NCBI GenBank assembly: GCA_025201365.1
Contig: JAIXMF010000128.1
Span: forward strand, 1 to 34,308
DNA length: 34,308 nucleotides
Reading direction: 5' to 3'
From: Syncephalis plumigaleata
Taxonomy: Eukaryota > Zoopagomycota > Zoopagomycetes > Zoopagales > Piptocephalidaceae
A program made the translations under genes and the position numbers. Of the stretch, positions 9,295 to 21,417 are shown one piece after another. Numbering within the stretch: the first letter of the stretch is position 1; each line of letters starts with the position of its first letter. The notes under the pieces are model-generated. The model saw nothing but the letters and a program-made list of their open reading frames with translations. It ran no database searches and had not been told where the DNA came from.

Positions 9295-12105
9295 ATGAAC
9301 AAGGCAAAGTCATTTCGTTCACGTAAGGTGGACGCTAAACGACCACTTCCCGTTTATCGTGCCTCAGAGATCCCAGACCTCGATGAGAATCTTAGTGCTC
9401 AACGTTCAGTTCCGCTTGTTGATACGGGGGTTGAAAAGGATGAGGAAACGGTGAGTTAATGAGTCATAGAGCGCGATTGATGATTGGCTAGAGCCACATG
9501 TCTCGCTCGTGTTTTGATTGGCTCTATAGGGCATATTAACTAATCATGGCACATATATATATATATGATGATGTCAATCACGCGTAATCATCTATAGGAA
9601 CATCATTTGCAAGCAGCTATCTCGGCTGCCAACGCAGCTAATGAAGTTGCCCAGCCAGTCTACATTCCAACGCCCGATGCTAGTCGACTTGTACCGGAAT
9701 ATGAAGCGATATCTCGACCTGTTTTTCATCGACCGCACACTTACATTCGATTCTCCTCGACTGTAGAGGAATGTGGCGGTAATGGCTATGTAATGTCGGA
9801 TGTCGACAAGAAATGGTTGACTAGCTGGCAAGAGGAACATGGTCAAACATCTACCGCTGATGGCAATGCCACTGCTACAGGCAAGATTGTTCTAGATGAT
9901 GATCTATTCGAAGATATCATGGATACTTTGGAGGATCTAGCAGATCGACAGGTAAGTTTTAGGGTTAATTCATTGGATAATAGAAAAGCTACTTACTTAC
10001 TTATTTACTTTCAATTATAGCCGGGCACACTTAACAAAGAGTACGCTGAATTGGAGGCGTTACTTAAGGAGACAGCTCTACGACCAAATATCCAACATAA
10101 TAATGTGGTTACAGCACTAGCGGAGATACCACAAGAAGTGGAAGCAATATTTGGCTACTGGCAATCCAAAAGACGTGCTCGCAATGGTGTATCAATTATG
10201 CCACAACTCAAGGTAAATAACAATAATAACAGGAGATATTAATATTGACATCATCGATCAATAGACAGAGGAACAATCACAGAAAGAAAGTGATCCATAC
10301 GTGTGCTTTCGACGACGAGAAGTCAAGCCAATGCGAAAGACACGTCGAAGTGACGCTCAGTCATTGGATAAACTTCGACAACTACGTTCCGAGTTGTACT
10401 TGGCCTATAATCTACTAGAACTCGTAGATCGTCGTGAGAAGATGCGTCAAGAATCATTAGCACTTGAACAACTATGCTTTGATCAGAAAATGATCATGCG
10501 TGAATTACGTCGCAAGTACAACTTCAAAGATGAATCGGATGGTTTATATCATGTCAAGGTAAGTGTAATAGTTACATGACTGATACAACCTGTGTATATT
10601 GACTATTTACATTGTTTATAGAAAAAGTTAAAGAAAATCGAGACAAAACATTTACACGGCAATCTATCGAAGCAACAACGATCTGCACATGGACATACTG
10701 GCAGTAATGCAGCATCCTTACTATCCGGTGAAGGTGACGACACTTATGCACGTGTCAATGGTATAACATCAGCTCATGATGAACTATTCGCGAAACGTAT
10801 CGAGGAAGAGTTGCAACAACGACGACAACGCGATATTGGATGGTATGATATTACTGAGGTAATTATAATACACATCTATATTGTATACTGTATATATCTA
10901 TTAACATTGTTATTTCTATTACTAATAGGATCCACATCAACCATTTCCATTGTCAATGGCAGAACAACGCTTTCGTGCACCGAATACCACGACAGGTGTT
11001 CAGTATCGACGTCGTATCGGTCGTGGTGGCCGTGTCTATTTGGATCGTAGATTTACTCGACCTACTACGTCTGTTTCCACAATGTACCAGGACATCTGCG
11101 ATACTACTACACCTACCAGTACATGGCCATTAGATCAATTGACCGATGAACGTAATCGATTCGATAATGATATTGACTACGATGGCTGGATGACTAGTGG
11201 TACCGATTCAATACTCAATGAATGGAAACCAAGGTAAGATAGAAATAGACATGAAAGGAAAGCATATCAAACTAACTAGATATACAAGCCATAGTTTACT
11301 CAGTTATCGAGCAAGTCTATTAACAGAATCAGATATACAACAAGCCAAGACTAAGCCATGGCTAATCACACAACCTCGCTATACAAATAACTCGTCCTCG
11401 TTATTTGTCACTGATAGTCAATACATTACTCATCATAATAATCAGGGCTCATTGTTATCATCAGCATTAACATCTTCAGCATCATCATCACTGACACAAC
11501 AACATAAATCTACACTTGATTCATCATCTCCAATGATATTAGATGATACACCTACTACTACTGCAACTATGACAGCAGCAATAGCAGCAACCACAATTAA
11601 ATCATCTAATCAGATTAATCGTAGAGCAACAGCATCACCTGCTAATCGTGACATGAAAGCAGCATCTAGTAAGCAACAACAAAAACACACGGCATTATCA
11701 GGTCCTGCATTGTCACCCTCATCACCACCACGATCTAGTCCTGATACTACACACACAACCAGTTCTAATACAGCTGTAGGATTAACTAAATCACAATCAA
11801 TGACATCACTACCCTCACCTAGTGCCATTGTTAATGCCAATCGTAGTATGGGTGCATTAATGCTTACAACAGGTGATGCACTTGCTAGATCCATTCCAAA
11901 TGTTCATAGTCCAGGTACACCGCAAATACCCTCAAGACAAAGCACAGTGTCACCAGTTGGTTCACCTCACATTAATGCTAAGCGAACAGCATCATCACCT
12001 TTGGTAAGTGAACTACATACAAGTGTATGATATACTAGCATGATACTAATATTAGCTATATATATATATATATAGGTGCAACGTCTACCTGTACCACCAC
12101 ATTAA
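9295..12105 (+). CDS. EPL1: Enhancer of Polycomb-like protein, NuA4 histone acetyltransferase subunit
   Basis: Eight exons (9295-9450, 9598-9951, 10021-10212, 10265-10558, 10622-10858, 10929-11233, 11280-12003, 12076-12105) join in frame to 763 residues. Epl1 scaffolds the Esa1/Tip60 acetyltransferase module of NuA4. The EPcA domain spans roughly residues 1-270: FRSRKVDAKRPLPVYRASEI, PDLDE, IPTPDASRLVPEYEAI, then KWLTSWQEE, and finally DPYVCFRRREVKPMRKTRR with a helical LDKLRQLRSELYLAYNLLEL. These are the most conserved Epl1 blocks. Later come DPHQPFPLSMAEQRFRAPNT, RIGRGGRVYLDRR and YRASLLTESDIQQAK. The last exons encode a Ser/Thr/Ala-rich, probably disordered tail. The final exon is only 30 bp and encodes VQRLPVPPH and the stop. 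The start is the first ATG in frame with the EPcA region. Confidence 0.93.
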
Positions 12106-12559
12106 AACAAAGCAAGGATATTCTAGTGCTAGTATACGATGAATGTGATACTGGTTGCTTAGTCGATTATTATTATTATGAAGTTGTTGGATGTAATGTG
12201 TACATCAATGACAAACATCATGATTACATTTGCATTAATGTGTTGTGTCATTATTTGTTCTCTCTCCTCTCCTCTTTCTCTTTATTTTATTCATCGTTCA
12301 ATGTATTATATATTATTATAATAGTAATAGTAGTAACTATAGTTATTATTATATAGCTTGCCATTAAATGGTCTCATCTCTAATACTAAAACAATCATTT
12401 CTTATTCCATTTAGCGTAGATCATCATCTGTGCTAGATTGAATGAATGAGCAAGTCTTTCCTTTTGTTATTTATGCGAGTAATATTAACATAAGTTGTAA
12501 TAAATCATTGTTTGTGCACTTTAATTACTCATATCAATCATCATCATCATCATGATGAA
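12106..12559. other. Convergent 3' intergenic region between EPL1 and GCN2
   Basis: These 454 bp lie between two stop codons and should hold both 3' UTRs and polyadenylation sites. The region is very T/A-rich with TATTAT and ATAGTAATAG runs near 12165-12355 and a short CT-rich tract near 12258-12295. No coding or RNA feature is supported. Confidence 0.4.
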
Positions 12560-15500
12560 TTACTTGTTACTCTGTTGGAATGTCGTATTAGATGTGGGTG
12601 ATCCAGTATTAATTAAAGTGGTAGTGGATTCAAATCGATACAATAAGCTATACTCATCTCTAAATGAATAGAGCCATATCATACGACGATGTTGATTCTC
12701 GTGTAGTTGTAGCATTGTTTTACGTATTGTGTGTACGTAATCACGTTGTGCCGGTGTCACCGATTTGACGATAACATCACGAAATTGATCCATATCAAGT
12801 ATATTACACTGACTGAATCGTTTCAATTGTGCTTCTGTTAAATCGAGTGCAAGTACTGGAATATCACCGCGTGCTATATCCCCTACTACTTGTGCTACAT
12901 GATGTGCCGCTATATTCATGTTAACTATACTGTTACAGCTATTTAGTTTTATGATGATGTGCTTACCTTTATCTGTAAGTAGTTGTTTCTGTCGATAAGA
13001 TTGTCGAGATGGTTTACCACGCGTTGATTGTGTCGTTGTTGATGCTAATACGGTGACATTGACTTGTGATGGTAGATTACGATGATCAATATCATGTCCT
13101 TCCTTTATACCACTACTATTCTCTACCGTGGATGCTTTACCATTATAGTAAATGTTATTCATCAATCTACTTCTTGTCTATGTGTATATTTACCTGTTGT
13201 ATGATAGGTGGAGTTGACTGGATCATGACGACGTGGTTTGAAATTAAATGTCATACTTTCGAGTCGTGTTTGTTCCGTCATTTCAGTGGTTAGAAAGGCA
13301 CATAACTCGCTACGTAACACTATTGTAGATGATTAGCAATCTAATATATACTTGTATGTGTGTATATATCAATCATTACCTTCAGTCTCTACTTTCTTTA
13401 GTACACTCTTCACTTTAACTACATCATGTGCACTACTCGTGCCTCGACCACCATCTTGACTACGAGAATGACGCACTAGGACTACCCAGCCTATGCCTTG
13501 TTGTCGACACTCTTGTAGAATGTAATCAATACCACTATTACTTAGACTGTCCTCATATTGAACATCGGCAGATATATGATGTTGCCATAGATCACGCGCT
13601 ACAGCAAGTCGTTCTGCTAACAAGCCTTTACCGAAACTAGCGACATAAACATCGCACTAGATTAAACAAGTCAATTAGATCTATCTATATTGTGTATACA
13701 TATAGGAGTATTACCCGTTTGGCAGTCCATGGACCCACTTGTCGTTCTGCTTCCGGTCGTTTCGCCACCGTTTTATCCAATCGTTCCACTTGATATTGAA
13801 GCATGGCCGTGACAAACTTTTGAATGGCAAGACTAACACCAACAGCATGTGTACGCTTTGCTCCTATCATGGCTGGATGACGGAATCGTTTCACTAATGC
13901 GTCATAGCTAATACAATTCATTAGTTGACTACTTTTCATAAACATCATCTACTCACCGGCCACCTGCTGCGATAATGCCTCCTGATTTACGTTCCATTAC
14001 CGCATTAAATATCATGCCATGCAAGTAGTACTCGTAATTTAATCTAATACAAAATAGTAGATTAGTAAGTGTGTTTACTCTCCTTATCTTCCTTCTGTTA
14101 TATCACTTACGTTAACAATGGTGCAAACCATAAACGACGTTGTACTCCCATTTGTTTAGCACGATGAATGAGTCGTTTAATTTGATCGGCTGCCTCGTCA
14201 AAACGTCGAACAAGTGCTGCCTCATTCAACATATCACGTAGTTTCTTAACAACACTAGTGAATTCACCTATTTTACTACTAGTTAATAAATTAAATCTAG
14301 CTACAAAGTAATTACTATTTACCTTGTATATGGAAGAGGGCCAATTCATCTAGGGCACTACGCGGTAATCGGTATTGTTCCGTTAGTTGTGCCCTAGCTT
14401 GTGCCAATGATACTGAACGACCAGGTAGACCGAGTACAGCGGTGACATCTCGACGTGCTTCCGTTGGAATACGACAATAATCAAAGATAACATCCGCGAC
14501 ATCTGCATGATTGACAAGGAATAGACAACGACCACCTTGAAATGGTGGAAATTCATCGAGTACCTCATCTACTACACGAAGTACCTCAGCATCCGATGCA
14601 TAATCAGACATACGCGGTGTCACAATATCGAAATCAACTTCTCGCATCACTCGTGGTTGACCACCAACAATATTGTTACTATATTTACATTCAGTTATAG
14701 TGATGAATTAATAAACAATGCAGTCAATAAACACAACTAACTCACCGATATACTCGACCAAATACAAATCGTTTTATACTTGTTATATTATTACGACATA
14801 TATATCTAGCAAATGGTACGGTTAAATCATAAGGTAGCTAGTAATAATTATCATATTAGTACATTATTATTATCAGTATATTATTACTATGTTCATTACC
14901 TGTACTAATCCACCGCTATTATCCATGAGATCAACTACTTTCTTATCCTTGAAGTAGTCCGTCTTAGGTATTAATAAGGGGGTATTTAATGCGATAGCAC
15001 CATGTCTACGGAATACAGCAGTGATACAATCACATATTTGAGCATAAGTGAGTGAATCTAATAGATCCAATGCGGTATTTCCCTTGATATCAACAATAGA
15101 ATCAGTTATTTGTTTACTATGAAATGATCAATCAATTAATTAACTTACAGAATTAACATCAAAGGTGTACTCGGTCATACGATCTGCATTCTGACTAAAT
15201 AATACATTCATTAAACGTTCATAGTATGGAGTATCAGGTCGTGCTACAAATAGAATAGAATAAATAGATATTAGTCATGATTAATGTCAATCTCCTATTA
15301 TCATTAATGATCTACCTATACTACGAATACATTCTTGTAGATAAGCATCCTCCTAGATAATAGTAATAGTAATATTAGATACAGGCAAGATAAACGATAT
15401 CATGTCATTATCTTACCAATTTGGGAGGGAGTGCTTTATCCTGTAATAGTTGTATACTCGATGGTCGATCTCGAGTAGAATGATTAAGTAATCGTTTTAT

Positions 15501-18500
15501 GATATCAGCTTGATTACATTTAGTAGTTAACGGGAAATCATCAGGAAACTCGATTTCAGGTAGACGAAGTTTACGAATAACCTAATGTCATCATTAGTAT
15601 GCAATATATACATTAGCATTATTGTATTCATTTTACCGTAATACGCTCCATGGCTGTACTGAATCGATAGCATAGTTCAAAGAATATAATACCTATATGA
15701 TCATCATTATATGTATGTATTAATTGAATGTTACTAGATCAATAATGATAGTTATATATATATATATATAGATGCATTACCAAGAGAATACATATCGACT
15801 AGATTGATACAAATATGAGTATACGTGCTAGTAATAAATAATAAGTAGACAACTAACCTTTATGATTATATCGAGTACCAGTATCTTGACCACTTGCCAC
15901 TTCAGGTGATACATACAATGCAGTGCCTACACCTATAATACTATGGTGTTAGTGCTAATTATACATAAATGTAGATACATATTCATCTACCTGATGTTAA
16001 TGAGTTGGCATCATTTGGCTCGAAACTTGTCTGTACACCCGCTAGATCTACACCTGCCTGACCTAGTACGGCTAGACCGAAATCACCGATCTTAACATCA
16101 CCATTGGCATCAAGGAAGATGTTACTAGGTTTCAAGTCACGATGGATCATGCCCTCATTGTGAATGTACGCCAATCCTTCTAGTATTTGTCGGAATAGTC
16201 GCCATGCCTCAATGTCCTCGACTCCCTCTTCTATCGCATCTCTTAGGGTTTTATTCTCACAATACTCCATTTGAATGTATAATACACGATATTGTCGATC
16301 TTGAGATCGAGTACTCGATAATCTATTCGTGTTATCCTCTTCTGTCTCTTCTTCATCTTCATCTTCTTCACTGTGACTATCCGTGTCAAATGCAAACATA
16401 CCCCTCGTATGATGTGATTGTGACGAGGATGAATTTGTATTACCACTTGATCTGGTTGTCGATGGTTTAGAATCGAATCCAAATTTTACACCTGAATAAC
16501 TGCGTGTACTCGATCGATCATCCATAATGTCACAAGTCTTTGCCTTGATTGATATCAATCCATCAAATGAGTCATCCGATCCACTAGTGCCATCCTCTTC
16601 CTCTTCATTATCGTCTTCAGTTTCTGATTCGGTATCACTAAAGCTGTCATTATCCCATTGCACTCCCGTGTCATCTATAGAAATGCAATCTATTAGTATC
16701 ATGTTATTCGGTAATCAACAATTGCTTAATCATCTACCCTCTATCCAACTTGTATAATATCTCACTACATGTTGATGATGCAAACTATTCATATACGTAT
16801 ATCATAACTGATTAGCTACATATTACTATTATTATTTACGAGTGATTCATTACCGTGATAATGTCGTAATCTCTCGTCGAATACTACGATTCTCTTCGAT
16901 ATCCAATGGATCCAGCTTAACTTTCTTAATCTAATAATGTATGATTACTATTATTATTGTTGTTGTATATTCGCTTATACTTGTTAGAATTTACCGCATA
17001 AAATCTATTGTTATTGTATAGTCAGTATTATACTTGTATTTGCATTGGTATTCAAACACTTCTTACCGTCCATCCAATTTGTTTCTAGCTTTCACCACCT
17101 CTCCAAATCCACCTAGATATTTGCTATTAATCAAGGAGTAGATCATTCATTATTCTCAATAACAAAAAGTACCTTTTCCTAGGAATTCAATCTCTTCGAA
17201 ATCTGCCTCATATCGAGAAACGGTCGATAGATTGGATACAGGCACGTCCAATGGTGATGTACCATAGATCATGGCCACCGGATAATTCGTATCGGATCCT
17301 GTACTGAGATGTGATCGACTATTAGAATTACCTAGTTTACAGCACATTACAATTATTGTATTAACTATTAGCAGTAGTAGTAGATGTTTAATTACCAAAT
17401 AGTAGTTGCATCGGTATCTTCATATCTTGTGAATTCTTGAATGCTGCATCATTCAATATCTCCGCGATTGATGGTCGTTGTTTAGGATCACTAAATGACG
17501 CGTATTTAATAAGAGTAGTGGTGATTATCATTATACTTACGTTTGAAATATACGCTTTAATAGTTGTATTAAACTATCAGGTATTTGTATTGCTATATAT
17601 ATATATATACAATAGTAAGTCTTCAATAGTACAAAGTGTATCGATTACAAATACTGATTACCATTATTTAACAATTCTATAGGTGTGCTATACACTTTGA
17701 TAGCATCTAATCCCCATATCATCTCAACTAGTAATACGCCAAAATCCCATACATCGCTCTTCCTTAAGAGATGTCAATAATCAAATGGCAAATATTAATC
17801 AGTACAAGCATTACCTATTGTACATTTCCGGTTGATTCTGTAATTCAGGCGGTATCCTATTAATAAACAAGTAGATATAAGCAAATGCTCACTAGTATAG
17901 ATTGTTACTATTATTACCATAGTCTTTCATCTTCCATGGCATAATTCATTGATAACGGATGTTGTTGATGCATATCTATTATACATTTAGTGATTATATA
18001 TGAAATACGCCAATGTCATTAATTACCTAATAATCGTCGCATAAAACTGACACGTCCCAGTTTAATTGAACCTTCCATGTTGATATTCTCGCACATGAAT
18101 ACAGCACGCGAATTCAATTCTATCGATACAATGCATTAATACTGTAGTGTATAGGACATTTACCATGATTGTTATCGTATTCACCTTTATGAATAAAGTT
18201 ACATGCATGTAAATGGCCTAATGCCTGTAGTATCTGTTGTGCATAATCCATAGCCATGGGTATACGAAGTGTTCCGCATCTTCTTAATAGATCATGTAGA
18301 GTGCCACCTCGTTCATAGGATGTCAATACTTGTAAACGCCATCCTCGATCGATACGCGTTAATTTCGACCCGTAAACTGGCATTAAATGACTATGACGAC
18401 ATGATTCAAATCGACCAAGTTCCTTCTCCATATGTTGTAACTATTTCATGATTATAATATATAGATATATAGATATATAGATATGTATAAATATTAGTTG

Positions 18501-19888
18501 TAAGCAATGTCAATTGTACTTACTGATAGTTTTCCATCAGAAGATAAATAGTATTCATTGTCTACTTTAACTTCTAACATGGTCAATAATAACGATGCTA
18601 CATCAGATGCTGTTCCCGTTGAACTAGTCTCTGATGATATATCCACCATAGGTTGTACCGTCCATAGTTTATCAATAATGCCTAGACATGTCAATTAGTA
18701 CTAGTATTACTAATCTACTCATAGACTTGCCTCGTCTAATACAATGTCCAATGACAACTGATCGAAAACAGACTGGTCCCTAATGGTTATCAGTATTAGT
18801 ATTAGTAGTAGTAATGATTCTATTCTACGAGGTAGTCCATTACCATATCATCAGTCTCCAATTTAATAATTGAATCGAATGTTGCAATCTTCACTTGTAA
18901 ATTCATTGCTGTCGATAAGTTCAATGGATCTACCGCTTGTTTCTGGCGTGCATCTGTTAATTGTTGAGTACGCTCTGTGCGTAATTGTTCTTTACGCGCT
19001 AATTCCTCTTCAATTTTACGTGCAAGTGCTTGATTCTCCGTATGTTCAGCACGATGAGCCACTCGTTGTAATTGATTTGATCTGGCACGCGCCTCCTTCT
19101 CTTCTTTCTATGTAAGTATGTATGCATATATATGTTGCATAATTAACAAGCTATTGTTGTTGTGTCACTAATCACAACCACTTACTTTATTAGTTGCTTC
19201 AATACGATTGACCATTTGATCGTAGAACGACATTTGATTTAGACCGAATTCCGCACTTGTATCCTCCAGTGTAATACGCTCCTGTACTAGTGTCGCTAGT
19301 TCGTAAATCATCTCGCTACCACAAAGATCGTTTGCTTTCTTTATCAATTCCTGGTATATCTTCTGGACGACTGCACCCGATATACCGCGCGGATTCTCCA
19401 ATTTCAACTCTGGAGCAATATTGGGATAGTTTTTATAAAATCTACTCGTATAATAAATATAACTAGTCAGCATGTACGTCAACTATCATCAACAAGTTTA
19501 TGTCGCTTACTTTACATAAAGGTCTAAAGATACAAATGCTTTCAAGTGATCGGATATTGGCACTAGATGAATACGGAATTCTGGTAAGGTCGGTGCATTC
19601 TAGTAGTGCATATAATGTGGTTATTTCATAGATGCGTTAGATTCGTTCATTATGTCCCAACAAGGCGCTAGGCATAAGCTGTCGCTTTCTTTACCACTAC
19701 TACTACTACTACTGCCATCTACTTACCTTCCATACAGTTTTAGTCTCGACGCGACAAAAATCCTCCATGAAAATAGCTAGACCATTCGGAAAGGTTAGCA
19801 GTGCGTGTATTCGTACTGTGATATACTCCTCGTTACCTTCAAGTGCTTCCAACTCATTGGTTTGCAATTCTTGTAGTTCATCGTTCAT
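12560..19888 (-). CDS. GCN2: eIF2-alpha kinase GCN2 (RWD, pseudokinase, kinase, HisRS-like)
   Basis: Gcn2 phosphorylates eIF2-alpha when uncharged tRNA accumulates. I rebuilt 36 exons, all in phase, giving 1695 residues (yeast Gcn2 is 1659). From the start at 19888: an RWD domain (about 1-130; [25 protein letters not shown]); a charged coiled coil (about 150-235); a pseudokinase (about 240-535) with HKEL for HRDL and LGR for DFG but an intact KSDVWDFG. The active kinase (about 580-985) has [11 protein letters not shown], Lys612 in AIKK, a 130-residue acidic/Ser insert, HRDLKPSN (834-836 HRD), DFG (854-856) and [12 protein letters not shown]. The HisRS-like domain (from about 990) has [12 protein letters not shown], and a C-terminal part begins [10 protein letters not shown]. 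Exons 17 and 22 are 10 and 18 bp, and intron 6 is GC-AG. Introns 1 and 35 are stop-free multiples of three. The start is 113 bp from a large transposon. Confidence 0.96.
15781..15798 (-). other. GCN2: 18-bp microexon of GCN2 (VDMYSLG segment)
   Basis: TCGATATGTATTCTCTTG lies between a TAG acceptor and a GTAATG donor. Joined in phase 1 on both sides it encodes VDMYSL(G), the conserved kinase helix-F start, between the exons for RYNHK and GIIFFELC. Confidence 0.8.
16995..17004 (-). other. GCN2: 10-bp microexon of GCN2 (kinase beta-3 strand)
   Basis: ATTTTATGCG is flanked by TAG on its 5' side and GTAAAT on its 3' side in the minus orientation. With the neighbouring phases it encodes RFYA, which joins directly to IKKVKL to restore the invariant FYAIKK motif. 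Omitting it would shift the frame and remove the kinase. Confidence 0.8.
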
Positions 19889-20000
19889 ATTAGTAAATAA
19901 GCACAAGTGGGAAGAGAAAGTGTTCGGACATGTTATTTAATTTTTATTGCGAGCATATGTGTGTGTACTATAGTAAAATAAGACGTCATGATGATAACTA

Positions 20001-20980
20001 TTCCAACCAGTTAACATTGTTCGCCTTTAACTTTTGCTCTTTACTAATAAATAGATTTGCACAATTGTTATCACCATTATCACTGTAGAAATGCCAATTG
20101 GTACAGTACGATAATAATAACAATTCAGTATTAGTAATGGATCCTTCATTGATAGCAATAACTATCATCATCAATTCTATAAGGTAGATGATACAAGTGT
20201 ACTAGTATAGTTTGATATTGCCATGTCATGTGCTTACAAGTAGTAATAAACTAGTATGATAGATAAGTTATAATGATAATGCTTATGGTTACTTGCATAG
20301 AGAGCAACGAGTGAACAAATAGAACACACGATAAACAATGTAATAAACAAGCAGTAGTTAGTAGAATGACTGACTTGTTATGAACGAGCAAGGAATGAGC
20401 AAGGAAGGGTGCATGAACAGGTATGTCAGTTTATTTGAAGAAGCAGTGTATGCTTGTAGGTAGATAGAGTATGTAGATGGCAGTAAACAAATGAAAATAC
20501 AAATAAAAGCATGACGTAATAGTGGCATACAAACAGATGACGGAAAAGAGTGGTAAAGTAAACTGTGCATATTACAACGAGAACAGTGAACGCTTAAGCA
20601 TTGATAAATAAGCAGGACAGTGATAGAAAACAAAGGACTAGAACGAACAGCAAACAAGGCTTATTGGTATAGTAATAATAACGACAAGTGAGCATGTAGA
20701 TAGGTGTTAGAGCAAGAGGAAAGCAAAGAGATAAATAAAAGTCATAAAGATAGTATGGCAGAATAGCTGTTATTGGGAGTGTGTATGCTAAAGTGAAAGA
20801 GGAAGTAAGTGGAATGCGAATGACACGAAGAAGACGCGTATTACTGAGAAAGTAAATAGGTAAATAAAAGGAAAGGAATAACTAGCATATAATGAAGAGG
20901 AAGTGGACGTGTGTTGTTTACTGACAAGTGGAATGTAGTTGGCACGAAGAAGACAGTATGTGAAAGAAGTAAACGACAAG
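20001..20980 (+). repeat. Left terminal inverted repeat of the large element
   Basis: It begins TTCCAACCAGTTAACATTG and matches the reverse complement of 22595-23590. It contains the ~250-bp block shared with the small element at 4374. ATG frames within it (for example the minus frame at 20358-20657) are mirrored in the other arm only because the DNA is repeated; they look non-coding. Confidence 0.85.
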
Positions 20981-21006
20981 TGGAATGTAGTTAATACTAA
21001 GAAGAC
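20807..21006 (+). repeat. Three iterated motifs near the inner edge of the left arm
   Basis: AAGTGGAATGNNNNNNNCAC followed by GAAGAAGAC (or a close variant) occurs at 20807-20835, 20926-20954 and 20978-21006. The inverted form occurs twice in the right arm, at 22622-22650 and 22741-22769. Possible roles are protein-binding iterons or local duplications; no function is shown. Confidence 0.5.
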
Positions 21007-21381
21007 AACATTGGTAAAGAAATAAAGGAAGTAACAATGAATGGATACTTAGAAATGGATCAGTAAATCATTAATGTCATTAGACACTAGTAACGAACAT
21101 GTCAATTAGTATTAGTATTTATTGATTGCTAGTAATAGACAAATAAACTAAATATATTTTTATTGAGCATCTTTGAATGGTTCTATTTGAATGACAATGC
21201 AGTGCTTTATGTATTTGACATGTGTATAGATAAATTACAATAAAGATATTGTTATAATGACGTGACATGACGTGATGTGTTAGTTGACGTGTAGATTAGC
21301 AATATCAATGTGTCATCTTAGTCATACGAACTATGAAATTCACATATAAAAATGAAGCTATACAAGCAGCTAGTAAGCTAG
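20981..21381. other. Unique left interior of the large element, upstream of the kinase frame
   Basis: These ~400 bp are A/T-rich and unrepeated, apart from the third iterated motif at the boundary and a TGACGTGACATGACGTGATG stretch near 21259. A 43-codon ATG frame at 21333-21464 (MKFTYKNEAIQAASK...) overlaps the start of the kinase frame in another phase. It could be an upstream exon or chance. Confidence 0.35.
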
Positions 21382-21417
21382 AACATCTGCTCTTTACTGC
21401 TTTTATCGCGAAGCATA

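Noticed and set aside
9030-9326. Frames of 98 and 70 aa through the ACTC microsatellite
   Set aside because: Their translation is a simple Thr/His/Leu/Ser repeat product, and they run out of phase into EPL1 exon 1.
12126-12356. 76-aa plus-strand frame downstream of EPL1
   Set aside because: It is a Tyr/Ile/Val/Ser-rich frame in A/T-rich 3' flanking DNA, with no motif and no splice partner.
19980-20001. Clear target-site duplication for the large element
   Set aside because: The 8-9 bp flanks on the two sides do not match convincingly, so no duplication is claimed.
20358-20979. Minus-strand frames in the left arm (99 and 63 aa) with mirror copies in the right arm
   Set aside because: They recur only because the arms are inverted copies. 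Their Ser/Leu/Phe/His-rich composition and lack of any known motif argue against coding.
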